A stretch of 64,000 nt of DNA, taken from contig NZ_CP025012.1 in NCBI RefSeq assembly GCF_002953715.1, positions 4,459,001 through 4,523,000 of the forward strand, read 5' to 3'. How positions within the stretch are numbered: the first letter of the stretch is position 1; every line of letters starts with the position of its first letter. Position numbers and translations under genes: made by a program. Below the pieces are notes generated by a model. That model searched no databases, was not told the origin of the DNA, and was given only the letters and a program-made list of their open reading frames with translations. Positions 17,206 through 27,148 of this stretch are shown here, piece by piece. The DNA comes from Rhizobium leguminosarum. GTDB taxonomy: Bacteria; Pseudomonadota; Alphaproteobacteria; Rhizobiales; Rhizobiaceae.

Positions 17206-20200
17206 ATGGCTGCCAGAAACAATCCGAAACGGGAAAAGCAGATCGAAAGCGCGCGCAAGATCGCCAAGGCGACGGGTGAGGCGCATCTCGATCCGGAAAT
17301 TCTCTTCGGCCGGGCAAGCAATGACGATCTCGAACTCTACACGCCGGAAATGCTGGCACTCTCCGCCGTGCATTCGGCAAAGGAACTCGCCGCCTGGAAC
17401 GGCAAGGTGCCTCGTGTCGGCATCGACACCATTGCCGATGTGACGCCTGATGGCATCGCGGTCTCGGTGCTTTCAGTCACCGACCAGAACATGCCTTTTC
17501 TTTTTGAATCGGTCATGGGCGAAGTGACGAGCACCTATCGCGACCTGTTCATGGCCGTGCATCCCATCCTGATCATGGAAAAGGGCAAGGCGCCGGCGCT
17601 TTATTCCGCCGATCACCCAAGCGATCCGACCAACCGCGTCAGCCATATCCAGCTTCATATTGCGCCGCTCAATTCCGCCCAGGCCGCCGATCTCGTCAAA
17701 CGCATCGAAAAAGTGCTCGAGCAGGTCCGCCTGTCGGTTTCCGACTGGAAGCCGATGCTTTCCAAGATCGACGGAGTGATCGCAGAGCTTGCGGCCAATG
17801 GCGCCAGCCGGAAGAAGGCCGATCGCGACGAAGCCGTCGCTTTCCTGACCTGGCTGCGCGATGAGAATTTCACGTTCCTCGGCATGCGGGAATATGTCTA
17901 TTCCGGCAAGGGGAGCGATGCCAAGGTCGAGCGCGACAAGGGTGCTGGCCTCGGCATCCTCTCCAATCCCGATGTTCTGGTGCTGCGCACCGGCAAGGAC
18001 GCCGTAACGACAACGCCTGAGATCCTTGCCTTCCTCGACGGCCCCGACTTCCTGATCGTCACCAAGGCGAATGTGAAATCGATCGTCCATCGCCGGGCCT
18101 ATATGGATTATGTCGGCGTCAAGCGCTTCGACGCTGAGGGCAACGTCACCGGCGAACTGCGCATCGTCGGCCTCTTCACCTCGACGGCCTATACGTCGCT
18201 CGCCTCCGAAATCCCGCTGCTACGGTCCAAGATCGAAAAAGTGAAGGAACATTTCGGCTTTGACCCGATGAGCCATTCCGGCCGCATGCTCGACAACACG
18301 CTGGAATCCTATCCGCGCGACGACCTTTTCCAGATCGACACGACGCTGCTTGCAAGTTTTGCCGAACAGATCAACGACTTGGCCGATCGGCCGCGCGTGC
18401 GCGTCCTGCCGCGCATCGACCATTTCGACCGCTTCGTCTCGGTGATCATCTACGTACCGCGCGAGGAATATGACTCGATCGTTCGCGAACGGATCGGCAC
18501 CTATCTGAAGACTGTCTATGACGGCCGTGTCTCCGCCTATTACCCGGCTTTCCCGGAAGGCGGCGTGGCGCGCGTGCATTTCATCATCGGCCGCTCGGGC
18601 GGCAAGACGCCGCGCATTCCGCAGGCAAAGCTCGAGCAGGCGATCCGCGAGATCACCGCCAGATGGGACGGCCGTTTTGAGGCGCTGGCCGGGGCCAAGG
18701 CGCCGAAGATATCCGTCGACCAAGCCTTCCAGGATTCCTTCACCCCGGAGGAAACCGTGGCCGACCTCGCCGATATCGGCGCCTGCGCCGCCGGCGAGCC
18801 GCTTCGCATCCAGTTCTACCATCGCCAGGAGGAACAGGGCCGTACCCTTTCCTTGAAGATCTTTCACGCCGGCGGCCAGCTGGCGCTGTCGCGCCGAGTG
18901 CCGCTTCTCGAGAATCTCGGCTTCAATGTCGTCAGCGAACGCACCTTCGACATCGGGGTGCCTGCCGCTGACGGAGAAACCAAACTCGTCGTGCTGCACG
19001 ACATGGAACTCGAGGCCCGCAACGGCGGCGAGATCGATCTGCAGCGTTACGGCGCCGCCCTCGAGGAAGCCTTCGTCGCCGCCTTCGCCGGCACGATCGA
19101 CAATGACAGCTTCAACCGGCTGATCCTTTCGGCCGGGCTCTCCGCGCGCGAGACGAACGTTCTGCGCGCCTATGCGCGTTATCTCCGCCAGGCCGGCATC
19201 GCCTATTCGCAGGATTATATCGCAACGACGCTCGACAAATATCCCGGTGTCGCCGCTGCCATCTTCCGTCTCTTCCATGACACGCTCGACACCAGGCTTT
19301 CCGAGAAGGCTCGCGTGAAGAAGCTTTCCGAATTGCATCAGGCGATCGAGACCGAGCTTGCCAACGTGCCAAGTCTTGACGACGACCGTATCCTGCGCCG
19401 CTACGTCAATATCGTCGATGCGACGTTGCGCACCAATTATTTCCAGAAGAACCCGGATGGCTCGCCGAAACCGATGCTGGCCTTCAAGCTCGATCCGCAT
19501 CTGGTGGACGGGCTGCCGCAGCCGAAACCCTTCCGCGAGATGTTCGTCTATGGCGTCGAGGTCGAAGGCGTGCACCTGCGCTTCGGCAAGGTGGCGCGCG
19601 GCGGCCTTCGCTGGTCGGATCGTGCCGAGGATTACCGCACCGAGGTGCTCGGCCTCGTCAAGGCCCAGCAGGTCAAGAACGCAGTGATCGTGCCGGTCGG
19701 CGCCAAGGGTGGTTTCTATCCGAAGAAGCTTCCTGTCGGTGGCAGCCGCGACGAGATCTTCAACGCCGGCCGCGAGGCCTACAAGACCTACATCCGCACG
19801 CTGCTTTCGATCACCGACAATATATCGGGCGCCGATATTGTGCCGCCGAAGGATACGGTCAGGCTCGACGGTGATGACCCTTATTTCGTCGTCGCCGCCG
19901 ACAAGGGCACCGCGACCTTCTCCGACACCGCCAATGCACTGGCGCAGGAGGCCGGCTTCTGGCTGGACGACGCCTTTGCCTCCGGCGGCTCGGCCGGCTA
20001 CGACCACAAGAAGATGGGCATCACTGCCCGCGGCGCCTGGGAAACCGTGAAACGCCATTTCCGTGAAATGGACATCGATATCCAGACGACGCCCTTCACC
20101 GTCGCCGGCGTCGGCGACATGTCGGGCGACGTCTTCGGCAACGGCATGCTGCTCTCTCCCAAAATCCGGCTCATTGCCGCCTTCGATCACCGCGACATCA

Positions 20201-21981
20201 TCATCGATCCCGACCCCGATATGGAAAAGACGCTGGCCGAACGCCAGCGGCTCTTCGACCTGCCGCGTTCGAGCTGGCAGGATTTCGACAAGAGTGTGCT
20301 GTCGAAGGGTGCGATGATCATTTCCCGCGCAGCGAAATCGGTCACGCTGACGCCGGAAGCGGTTGCCGCGATCGGCATCGACAAGGCCGTAGCCACACCC
20401 TTCGAGATCATGATGGCGATCCTGAAGAGCCCGATCGACCTGCTCTGGTTCGGCGGCATCGGCACCTATGTGAAAGCGCCGTCTGAAACCGACACCGAAG
20501 TCGGCGACCGCGCTAACGACCCGATCCGCATCACCGCGGTGGAAGTGCGCGCCAAGGTGATCGGCGAGGGCGCAAACCTCGGCGTCACCCAGAAGGGCCG
20601 CATCGCCTACGGTCTGAAAGGCGGGCGCTGCAATTCCGACGCCATCGACAACTCGGCCGGCGTCAACACCTCCGACGTCGAGGTCAATATCAAGATCGCG
20701 TTGGCAGCCGCCATGCATGACGGACGCCTGACGCGCGCAAAACGCGACCAGCTTCTTTCTTCGATGACCAGCGAAGTGGCGTCCCTGGTGCTGCGCAACA
20801 ATTACCTGCAGTCGCTGGCGATCTCACTGACGGAACGCAAGGGCACGGCAAACGGTCTGCAGCTTGGCCGCTTCATGACTGTGCTCGAGGGCGCCGGCCA
20901 TCTTAACCGCAAGGTCGAGACACTGCCGGACGACCAGACGCTGGCCGAACGCTATACGGCCGGCAAGCCACTGACGCGGCCGGAAATCGGCGTGCTGGTA
21001 TCCTATGCCAAGATCGTACTCTTCGACGCGTTGGCCGCAAGCGATCTGCCTGACGATCCCTATTTCATCGCGACGCTTTTGAATTATTTCCCTGTGAAGA
21101 TGCAGAAGTCGAATGCCGGCGATATCACCAGTCACCGCCTGAAGCGCGAAATCGTCGCGACCGTGCTTGCCAACGAAGCGATCAACCGTGGCGGGCCAAG
21201 TTTCACCGTCGCCATGATCGACGCGACGGCAGCTTCGGCACCGGAAGTGGTGCGCGCCGCAATCGTTGCCCGCGACGGTTTCGACCTGACCCGGCTCTGG
21301 GCCGAAACCGACGCTCTCGACGGCAAGGTTTCCGGCGACATGCAGAACCGGATCTACGAGGAGATCAGCCATAGTTTCACCGTTCTGACGCGCCTGCTGT
21401 TGAAGACCGGTATGACCAAGGCGGATATGGCAGAAGTGATTAGCCGGCTGCAGGCTGCTCTGAAGAAACTGAAGCCTGCCTTCGCCGAACAGTCGGCCGG
21501 CGATGCCGCCGCGCGTCAAGCGGAATATAGCCAGGCGGGCGTGCCCGAAAAACTCGCGGCCGAGATCGCCAACCTGCAGAGCTTCGCGCTGGTGCCGGAG
21601 ATCATGCAGATTGCCGAACGCACCGGCGAGCCCCTGGTGCGCGCCGCCGAAAACTACTTCGCGGTGTCGCAGACCTTCCGTATCGGCAGACTGCTGGCGG
21701 CGGGCGGGCGGATCCTCACCTCAGACCATTATGAGAATCTGGCGCTTGCCCGCAGCATCGACCAGATCGCCAGCGCAAGACGCGACATCGTCATCTCGGC
21801 TCTTTCCGATCACGGCAAGGAAAAGCTTCCCGTTCAAGCCTGGCATGCGCAGGATCGCATCCGCATCAACCGCATCCTCGAGGAGCTCTCAAGCCTCAGC
21901 GACGGCGGCGATCCCAACCTTGCGCGTATTACCGTTGCTGCAGGTATCCTGACCGATCTTGCGCGCGACCGGGCGAGGTGA
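17206..21981 (+). CDS. NAD-specific glutamate dehydrogenase, large (180-kDa) class
   Basis: Catabolic NAD-dependent glutamate dehydrogenase of the large class found in proteobacteria (GdhB in Pseudomonas, GdhZ in Caulobacter). It converts glutamate to 2-oxoglutarate and ammonium. The 1591 residues include a long N-terminal regulatory part, a catalytic core around 790-1100 with GGLRWSDR, KAQQVKNAVIVPVGAKGG, GYDHKKMGITARG and VGDMSGDVFGNGML, and a C-terminal helical region. The start follows a strong GGGAGG. The next gene begins 27 bases after the stop with its own good ribosome site, suggesting co-transcription. Confidence 0.97.
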   Translation: MAARNNPKREKQIESARKIAKATGEAHLDPEILFGRASNDDLELYTPEMLALSAVHSAKELAAWNGKVPRVGIDTIADVTPDGIAVSVLSVTDQNMPFLFESVMGEVTSTYRDLFMAVHPILIMEKGKAPALYSADHPSDPTNRVSHIQLHIAPLNSAQAADLVKRIEKVLEQVRLSVSDWKPMLSKIDGVIAELAANGASRKKADRDEAVAFLTWLRDENFTFLGMREYVYSGKGSDAKVERDKGAGLGILSNPDVLVLRTGKDAVTTTPEILAFLDGPDFLIVTKANVKSIVHRRAYMDYVGVKRFDAEGNVTGELRIVGLFTSTAYTSLASEIPLLRSKIEKVKEHFGFDPMSHSGRMLDNTLESYPRDDLFQIDTTLLASFAEQINDLADRPRVRVLPRIDHFDRFVSVIIYVPREEYDSIVRERIGTYLKTVYDGRVSAYYPAFPEGGVARVHFIIGRSGGKTPRIPQAKLEQAIREITARWDGRFEALAGAKAPKISVDQAFQDSFTPEETVADLADIGACAAGEPLRIQFYHRQEEQGRTLSLKIFHAGGQLALSRRVPLLENLGFNVVSERTFDIGVPAADGETKLVVLHDMELEARNGGEIDLQRYGAALEEAFVAAFAGTIDNDSFNRLILSAGLSARETNVLRAYARYLRQAGIAYSQDYIATTLDKYPGVAAAIFRLFHDTLDTRLSEKARVKKLSELHQAIETELANVPSLDDDRILRRYVNIVDATLRTNYFQKNPDGSPKPMLAFKLDPHLVDGLPQPKPFREMFVYGVEVEGVHLRFGKVARGGLRWSDRAEDYRTEVLGLVKAQQVKNAVIVPVGAKGGFYPKKLPVGGSRDEIFNAGREAYKTYIRTLLSITDNISGADIVPPKDTVRLDGDDPYFVVAADKGTATFSDTANALAQEAGFWLDDAFASGGSAGYDHKKMGITARGAWETVKRHFREMDIDIQTTPFTVAGVGDMSGDVFGNGMLLSPKIRLIAAFDHRDIIIDPDPDMEKTLAERQRLFDLPRSSWQDFDKSVLSKGAMIISRAAKSVTLTPEAVAAIGIDKAVATPFEIMMAILKSPIDLLWFGGIGTYVKAPSETDTEVGDRANDPIRITAVEVRAKVIGEGANLGVTQKGRIAYGLKGGRCNSDAIDNSAGVNTSDVEVNIKIALAAAMHDGRLTRAKRDQLLSSMTSEVASLVLRNNYLQSLAISLTERKGTANGLQLGRFMTVLEGAGHLNRKVETLPDDQTLAERYTAGKPLTRPEIGVLVSYAKIVLFDALAASDLPDDPYFIATLLNYFPVKMQKSNAGDITSHRLKREIVATVLANEAINRGGPSFTVAMIDATAASAPEVVRAAIVARDGFDLTRLWAETDALDGKVSGDMQNRIYEEISHSFTVLTRLLLKTGMTKADMAEVISRLQAALKKLKPAFAEQSAGDAAARQAEYSQAGVPEKLAAEIANLQSFALVPEIMQIAERTGEPLVRAAENYFAVSQTFRIGRLLAAGGRILTSDHYENLALARSIDQIASARRDIVISALSDHGKEKLPVQAWHAQDRIRINRILEELSSLSDGGDPNLARITVAAGILTDLARDRAR

Positions 21982-22008
21982 GACAGTCCGCGTCAAAAGA
22001 AGGAGCGG

Positions 22009-23397
22009 ATGTTGAATCGCATTGACTGGACAGGAACGCAACCGCCGAAGGCCACGGAGAAGGGCATCTGGGGGTGGATGTTCTTCGATTGGGCAGCACA
22101 ACCCTTCTTCACCGTGGTCACAACGTTTATCTTCGGACCCTATTTCGTTTCCCGCCTGACCGATGACCCGGTTTCCGCGCAGACGACTTGGAGCAACATG
22201 GCGACGATCTCCTCGGTGATCATCGCCCTGCTCTCACCCGTCCTCGGCTCGATCGCCGACCAGTCCGGCGCACGCAAACCCTGGATCGGCTTCTTCGCGA
22301 TCATCAAGATCGCCAGCCTCTTCTGCCTGTGGTTTGCCGCCCCCGGTTCGCCTGTTGTCTATCCCGTCATTTTCATGATCCTCGCCTCGATCTCGGCCGA
22401 GTTCTCGATCGTCTTCAACGATTCGATGATGCCGCGCCTGGTCGGCAAGCACGAGGTCGGAAAGCTCTCCAACACCGCCTGGGGGCTCGGTTATCTCGGC
22501 GGCATCATCGTGCTCATTGCCGTCGTGACGCTTTTGGCGGCGAGCCCCGAGACCGGCAAGACCGTCCTCGGTCTCGATCCGCTATTCGGCCTCGATCCTG
22601 AGACCGGTCAGGATGCACGCATCACCGGGCCGATCTCGGCCGTCTGGTATCTGATCTTCATCCTGCCGATGTTCTTCTTCACGCCGGATGTCGGCAGGGG
22701 TCTTCCCTTCGGCATTGCCGTCCGCTCCGGCTTGCGGGAACTCAGAAACACGCTTGGCGAACTCAGAGAACGCCGCGGCATCCTGACATTCCTCATCGCC
22801 CGCATGATCTATCAGGACGGCGTCAACGGCCTGCTGATCCTTGGCGGTATCTTCGCGGCCGGCATGTTCGGCTGGGCGACGATCGAGATCGGCATCTACG
22901 GCATCATCCTGAATGTCGTCGCGATCTTCGGCTGCCTGATCGCCGGCCGCGTCGACAAGAGCGTCGGTTCGAAGGTGACTGTCGTCATCAGCCTCACCAT
23001 GCTGCTTCTCGCCACCATCGGCATCATCTCGACAGGACCGGGTTACACCCTGTTCGGACTGATGCCGCTGCCGACGGCCGATTCCGGCGGCCTTTTCGGT
23101 ACTGCGGCGGAAAAGGCCTATATCCTCTATGGTCTGCTGATCGGGCTCGCTTTCGGGCCGGTGCAAGCCTCGTCGCGCTCCTATCTCGCCCGCAGCGTCA
23201 GTCCGGAGGAAGCCGGCCGCTACTTCGGCATCTACGCGCTTTCGGGCCGCGCCACGAGTTTCATGGCGACGCTGCTCTTCTCGCTGGTGACCTATATGAG
23301 CGGATCACCGCGGCTCGGGATGGCCACGCTGATCCTGTTTCTTGCCGGCGGACTGGTGCTCTTGTTCCGGACACCCTATCCGGCCGATCGGGCATAG
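22009..23397 (+). CDS. MFS transporter, UMF1/Atg22-like
   Basis: A 462-residue polytopic membrane protein of the UMF1 branch of the major facilitator superfamily. Supporting features are the N-terminal WMFFDWAAQPFFTVV, the IADQSGARKPWIG loop between helices 2 and 3, and LARSVSPEEAGRYFGIYALSGRATSF late in the protein. Eukaryotic Atg22 relatives export amino acids from the vacuole. The bacterial substrate is unknown, but its place directly after NAD-GDH (27-base gap, AAGGAG at ideal distance) suggests an amino-acid-related role, which is inference. Confidence 0.85.
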   Translation: MLNRIDWTGTQPPKATEKGIWGWMFFDWAAQPFFTVVTTFIFGPYFVSRLTDDPVSAQTTWSNMATISSVIIALLSPVLGSIADQSGARKPWIGFFAIIKIASLFCLWFAAPGSPVVYPVIFMILASISAEFSIVFNDSMMPRLVGKHEVGKLSNTAWGLGYLGGIIVLIAVVTLLAASPETGKTVLGLDPLFGLDPETGQDARITGPISAVWYLIFILPMFFFTPDVGRGLPFGIAVRSGLRELRNTLGELRERRGILTFLIARMIYQDGVNGLLILGGIFAAGMFGWATIEIGIYGIILNVVAIFGCLIAGRVDKSVGSKVTVVISLTMLLLATIGIISTGPGYTLFGLMPLPTADSGGLFGTAAEKAYILYGLLIGLAFGPVQASSRSYLARSVSPEEAGRYFGIYALSGRATSFMATLLFSLVTYMSGSPRLGMATLILFLAGGLVLLFRTPYPADRA

Positions 23398-23435
23398 CGA
23401 TCAGCTCTGTCCGATCTGCGGCGGCCTGCAATCAC

Positions 23436-25052
23436 TCAGTGCCGGAAGTGGCGCATGCCGGTAAAGACCATCGCGACGCCGTGTTCATTGGCGGCATCGA
23501 TGACTTCCTGGTCGCGCATCGAACCGCCCGGCTGGATAACCGCCGTCGCCCCTGCGGCGATCATCGACAGAAGACCGTCGGCAAAAGGCAGGAAGGCCTC
23601 GGAGGCGACCGCCGAGCCATGTGTCATCGGCACTGCAAGGCCAAGCGCCTTGGCGGCCTCTTCGGCCTTCAGCGCGGCGATGCGGGCGGAATCGACCCGG
23701 CTCATCTGGCCGGCGCCGATACCGGCGGTCTGGCCGTCCTTGGCATAGACCACGGCATTCGATTTCACATGTTTGCCGACCTTGAAGGCGAACTTCATGT
23801 CATCAAGTTCCCGTGCCGTCGGCGCGCGCTTGGTGACGATCTTGAGTTCCAGATCCTCGACCATGCCGTTGTCGCGGCTCTGGACGAGCAGGCCGCCCGA
23901 AACGGTCTTTGCCGTCAGGCCCGCGGCACGCGGATCAGGCAGGCCACCGGCGGACAGCAGCCGCAGGTTCGGCTTACGGGCGACGATCGCCTTTGCCTTC
24001 TCCGTGACATCGGGCGCGATGATCACTTCGGTGAAAAGCTTGACGATCTCCTCGGCCGTTTCGGCATCCAGCGTCCGGTTGAGCGCGATGATGCCGCCGA
24101 AGGCGGAAACGGAATCGCAGGCGAGCGCCCGCTGATAGGCTTCCACCAAGCTGGATCCGGTGGCGACGCCGCAGGGATTGGCGTGCTTGATGATGGCGCA
24201 GGCCGGCGCCTTCTCAGGCAGGAACTCGGCGACGAGTTCGTAGGCGGCATCGGTATCGTTGATGTTGTTGTAGGAGAGCTGCTTGCCCTGGAGAAGAGCG
24301 GCTGTCGAAACACCCGGGCGCTTCTCGCCGGTCACATAGAAGGCGGCCTTTTGATGCGGGTTTTCGCCGTAGCGCATCTCCGCCTTCAGCGCGCCGCCGA
24401 TCACCCGGTGACGCGGCGTGTCGATCGATAGCGCATCGGCGAACCAGTTGGAGATCATTGCATCATAGGCGGCGGTGCGGGCATAGGCCTTGGCGGCCAT
24501 ACGCTGGCGGAAGGCATAGGCGGTCTTGCCGTCATCTGCGGAAAGCTGCTCCAGCAGCTCGGCATAATCGGCCGGATCGGTCAGGGTCGTCACATAGGCA
24601 TGGTTCTTGGCCGATGCGCGGATCATCGCCGGACCGCCGATGTCGATATTCTCGACCGTCGTCGGATAGTCGCCGCCGGCGGCGCGCACCTCCTCGAAAG
24701 GGTAGAGGTTGATGACGGCGAGGTCGATGCCCTCGATGCCGTGTGTTTTCATCGCATCCTGGTGTTCGCCGTCGTCACGGATCGCCAGCAGGCCGCCATG
24801 CACCATTGGGTGCAACGTCTTGACGCGCCCGTCCATGATCTCGGGAAAACCGGTGATTTCGGAGACATCGGTGACGGCAAGACCGGCCGCAGCGATCGCT
24901 TTATAAGTGCCGCCGGTCGAGAGCAGGCGCACACCTCTGGCAGACAAGGCCTGGGCGAGTTCGACGATCCCGGTCTTGTCGAAGACGGAGATGAGCGCGG
25001 TCTTGATTTCGACCTTGTCGGGGGCGGGGATCTTCTTGGAAATGACGGCCAT
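23436..25052 (-). CDS. purH: Bifunctional AICAR formyltransferase / IMP cyclohydrolase
   Basis: PurH performs the last two steps of IMP synthesis. The N-terminal MGS-like cyclohydrolase domain shows SVFDKTGIVELAQAL and LLSTGGTYKAI; the formyltransferase part has the catalytic Lys-His in IIKHANPCGVA near residue 288. ATG 25052 gives 538 residues, the usual size, and follows GGAGAAGG; the frame extends 42 codons upstream without family similarity. The heparinase-like gene lies upstream on the same strand, separated by 206 bases that include a palindromic repeat, so it need not be co-transcribed. Confidence 0.96.
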   Translation of the reverse strand: MAVISKKIPAPDKVEIKTALISVFDKTGIVELAQALSARGVRLLSTGGTYKAIAAAGLAVTDVSEITGFPEIMDGRVKTLHPMVHGGLLAIRDDGEHQDAMKTHGIEGIDLAVINLYPFEEVRAAGGDYPTTVENIDIGGPAMIRASAKNHAYVTTLTDPADYAELLEQLSADDGKTAYAFRQRMAAKAYARTAAYDAMISNWFADALSIDTPRHRVIGGALKAEMRYGENPHQKAAFYVTGEKRPGVSTAALLQGKQLSYNNINDTDAAYELVAEFLPEKAPACAIIKHANPCGVATGSSLVEAYQRALACDSVSAFGGIIALNRTLDAETAEEIVKLFTEVIIAPDVTEKAKAIVARKPNLRLLSAGGLPDPRAAGLTAKTVSGGLLVQSRDNGMVEDLELKIVTKRAPTARELDDMKFAFKVGKHVKSNAVVYAKDGQTAGIGAGQMSRVDSARIAALKAEEAAKALGLAVPMTHGSAVASEAFLPFADGLLSMIAAGATAVIQPGGSMRDQEVIDAANEHGVAMVFTGMRHFRH

Positions 25053-25170
25053 GAAACCTTCTCCGTTCGGGCTTCGGGAGGACATCCGCGAGGGATGTTC
25101 GCATGCTGGCGCCGCGTTAGCACAGGTTTGCCGCCGCGCAAACAGGCGGCAGAGCAGATGTCGAAAAGCA

Positions 25171-25188
25171 CGAGCCATTTTTGGCTCG
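25171..25188 (-). terminator. Small hairpin upstream of purH
   Basis: CGAGCC / GGCTCG around ATTTTT, followed on the reverse strand by GTGCTTTTC. It may be a weak terminator for the upstream gene or a leader structure of purH. Confidence 0.3.
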
Positions 25189-25212
25189 CATCATACCTTA
25201 CTTCCTTGCTGT

Positions 25213-25261
25213 GGATGCGATCCCAATCCTTGGCCATTCGGCCTAAAATCATCCGCCTCTA
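25213..25261. repeat. Rhizobial palindromic repeat, copy C2
   Basis: It contains TTGGCC-attc-GGCCTAAAATC and ATCCGCCTCTAG, sharing its right arm with copy C1 at 9251-9271. The left arm has diverged. Its last bases (CTA on this strand) form the TAG stop codon of the heparinase-like gene. Confidence 0.7.
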
Positions 25262-26932
25262 GCTTTTGCGAGATAGGAACCAGCGGATTTCCGTCTTTTC
25301 GGCAAGATCGAAGTCGATTTCGATCTGGTCCGAACCGCAGATGCCGGAGCTGTCGGCAAAGAAGATGTCCTCAGCGATCAGCACCTCATTGCCGGGCGCC
25401 GAAAACAGCCAGCTTTCGCCGTCCGGCGCCGTCAGCAGCACGGACTCCCCGTCACTCTGATGCAGGACGATCGAGGGATGGATATGAAAACGGGCGACGG
25501 CCTTCAAAGGTTCGTCATGCTCATATCCTTCGCGGACGACGAGCCGGTCGCGGCCCGTCACGATCGAGCCTGCGGCATTGAGTGTCAGCTCACGCTCGTG
25601 CAGCACCCCGAACACCCTGAGATAACCGTCATGGCTGAGCTTGATACCGTCGCGTCCGTCCTCGGTTTCGGCGCGCTCGACAGTGATGGTTCTCACCGGT
25701 TCGGTGATCGCGTGATTAAGGAAGGGTGAGGGCGAAAAACGGCTGGATGACGTGTCGTGGAGGATGACGGTCGAATGCGCCGCCGTCGTGCGCGCCATCT
25801 GGACATAACGGTGCCCGGCAAATTTCGGCGAACCGGAATTGACGATGAAGCGATGGCGGCCGGACGACATCTCGAAGGAGAGGCTGCCGGCATGCACGGT
25901 CCGAAGTGCGCCTCCCGAAGGCGGCGTGCCGGTATCGGCAATAATCACCGTCTTTCCCCCGGAAAGCCGCTGATAGCGCGACTGCGGCAAAGCCTTGAAC
26001 GGCTGGCCGGCGGTTTCGTCATATCGCAGCACCGACATCAGCTCGTTTGCGAGCGTCGAGGTCGCCCCGTTGAACAGCGCCAGATCCCCGTCCTGATGGC
26101 GAAAGAACCGCAATGCCGGATACATCCGATCTATGCCGGAGATCAGCTTCTGCGGCAGGTCATGGCCGAGATTGACATAGGTCTGCCTGAGCGGCAGCAG
26201 ATCGAGCAGCAGTTCCAGCCCGACGCGCGGATTGCGCGACACATGTCCGCCATCTGGCAGAATCTGGCTATCGAATTCACGGTCGAGTGCCTGCGCCGCC
26301 CTTCTCAGCGTGGAGGCGCGCGCCGGCATGGCGACGGAGGCCATGGCGAGCGCGATACGCAACCGAAACAGCTCCAAGCCGCCGAGGGTGAACGGCGCCA
26401 TGCGGCGCAGGAACCTCACCTGGAACGCCAGCGACTTCATGAAGCGGCGATAGAAGCCGCGGTCGGCGTTCTGCAACACCACCGGCGAATGCGACAGCCA
26501 GGCGATAACGCGTTGGGCGGTGACGTCGGTCTCCCAGGCAATCCCCTCCATGCGACCGGCATGGATGGAAAGCCAGCTGTCGACGATCGCGCGGGCCGCA
26601 GCCGAACTACGCTCCGTCTTGTTCGCCCGCATATGCCGCAGCCAGCCGAAGCTGTGAAGACGCGTCGCGAAGGGGCGCGAGGGCAGGGTGAAGGTGAAGG
26701 GCGACTTTCCGTTTGTTTCCAGCATGCGCCCGGCCAGAAGAAACCGTCCGTTGAGGATCTCGTCGGCCACATGTGGATCGATGCTGCGGAGATCGGTCGG
26801 CGCGACGATCAGACGCTCAGGCACCTTGATCGAATGACGAAAGAGCTTCAGGCGCAGCAACGCGACGCGGCGCAAGGCGCGCCGCCAAGCCTCCCGAACA
26901 TACATGCTCGCAAAACGCCGACCGGACTGCAT
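25259..26932 (-). CDS. Heparinase II/III-like protein
   Basis: A 557-residue protein with the heparinase II/III C-terminal beta-rich region (PF07940-like), seen in blocks such as FIVNSGSPKFAGHRYVQMA and AHSTVILHDTSS. The N-terminal half is helical and Arg-rich, as in alginate-lyase-like toroids. Homologues cleave acidic polysaccharides, but no substrate is evident and no signal peptide is clear. The TAG stop comes from a palindromic repeat. A start at codon 10 is also possible because neither start has a good ribosome site. It is conserved in this position between rsmB and purH in rhizobia as far as I recall. Confidence 0.8.
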   Translation of the reverse strand: MQSGRRFASMYVREAWRRALRRVALLRLKLFRHSIKVPERLIVAPTDLRSIDPHVADEILNGRFLLAGRMLETNGKSPFTFTLPSRPFATRLHSFGWLRHMRANKTERSSAAARAIVDSWLSIHAGRMEGIAWETDVTAQRVIAWLSHSPVVLQNADRGFYRRFMKSLAFQVRFLRRMAPFTLGGLELFRLRIALAMASVAMPARASTLRRAAQALDREFDSQILPDGGHVSRNPRVGLELLLDLLPLRQTYVNLGHDLPQKLISGIDRMYPALRFFRHQDGDLALFNGATSTLANELMSVLRYDETAGQPFKALPQSRYQRLSGGKTVIIADTGTPPSGGALRTVHAGSLSFEMSSGRHRFIVNSGSPKFAGHRYVQMARTTAAHSTVILHDTSSSRFSPSPFLNHAITEPVRTITVERAETEDGRDGIKLSHDGYLRVFGVLHERELTLNAAGSIVTGRDRLVVREGYEHDEPLKAVARFHIHPSIVLHQSDGESVLLTAPDGESWLFSAPGNEVLIAEDIFFADSSGICGSDQIEIDFDLAEKTEIRWFLSRKS

Positions 26933-27148
26933 ATTCTATTGTCTATTGACCCTCGTGGTTAAGAATAGGTGAAAAGCGGCCGATTTCATCGTCCGCAATG
27001 AATTAATTCGTGACAAGGTTCGAATATACGCAAATTAACGCGTTTCACCTGAAATCATGCGGGGGGTTTTGGAGAACGGCATGCGTGACACGAGGCTATA
27101 AAGCACCCCGTATAGTGCAGGCTCGCCGCGAGCGCTCGAGCCTTGCAA

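Noticed and set aside
18220..20718. 832-codon reverse open frame inside the NAD-GDH gene
   Set aside because: The high-GC codon pattern of the real gene creates long antisense frames; there are no motifs and no plausible start.
27119..27143. AGGCTCG / CGAGCCT hairpin after rsmB as a terminator
   Set aside because: The stem is short, the loop is 11 bases and there is no T-run.
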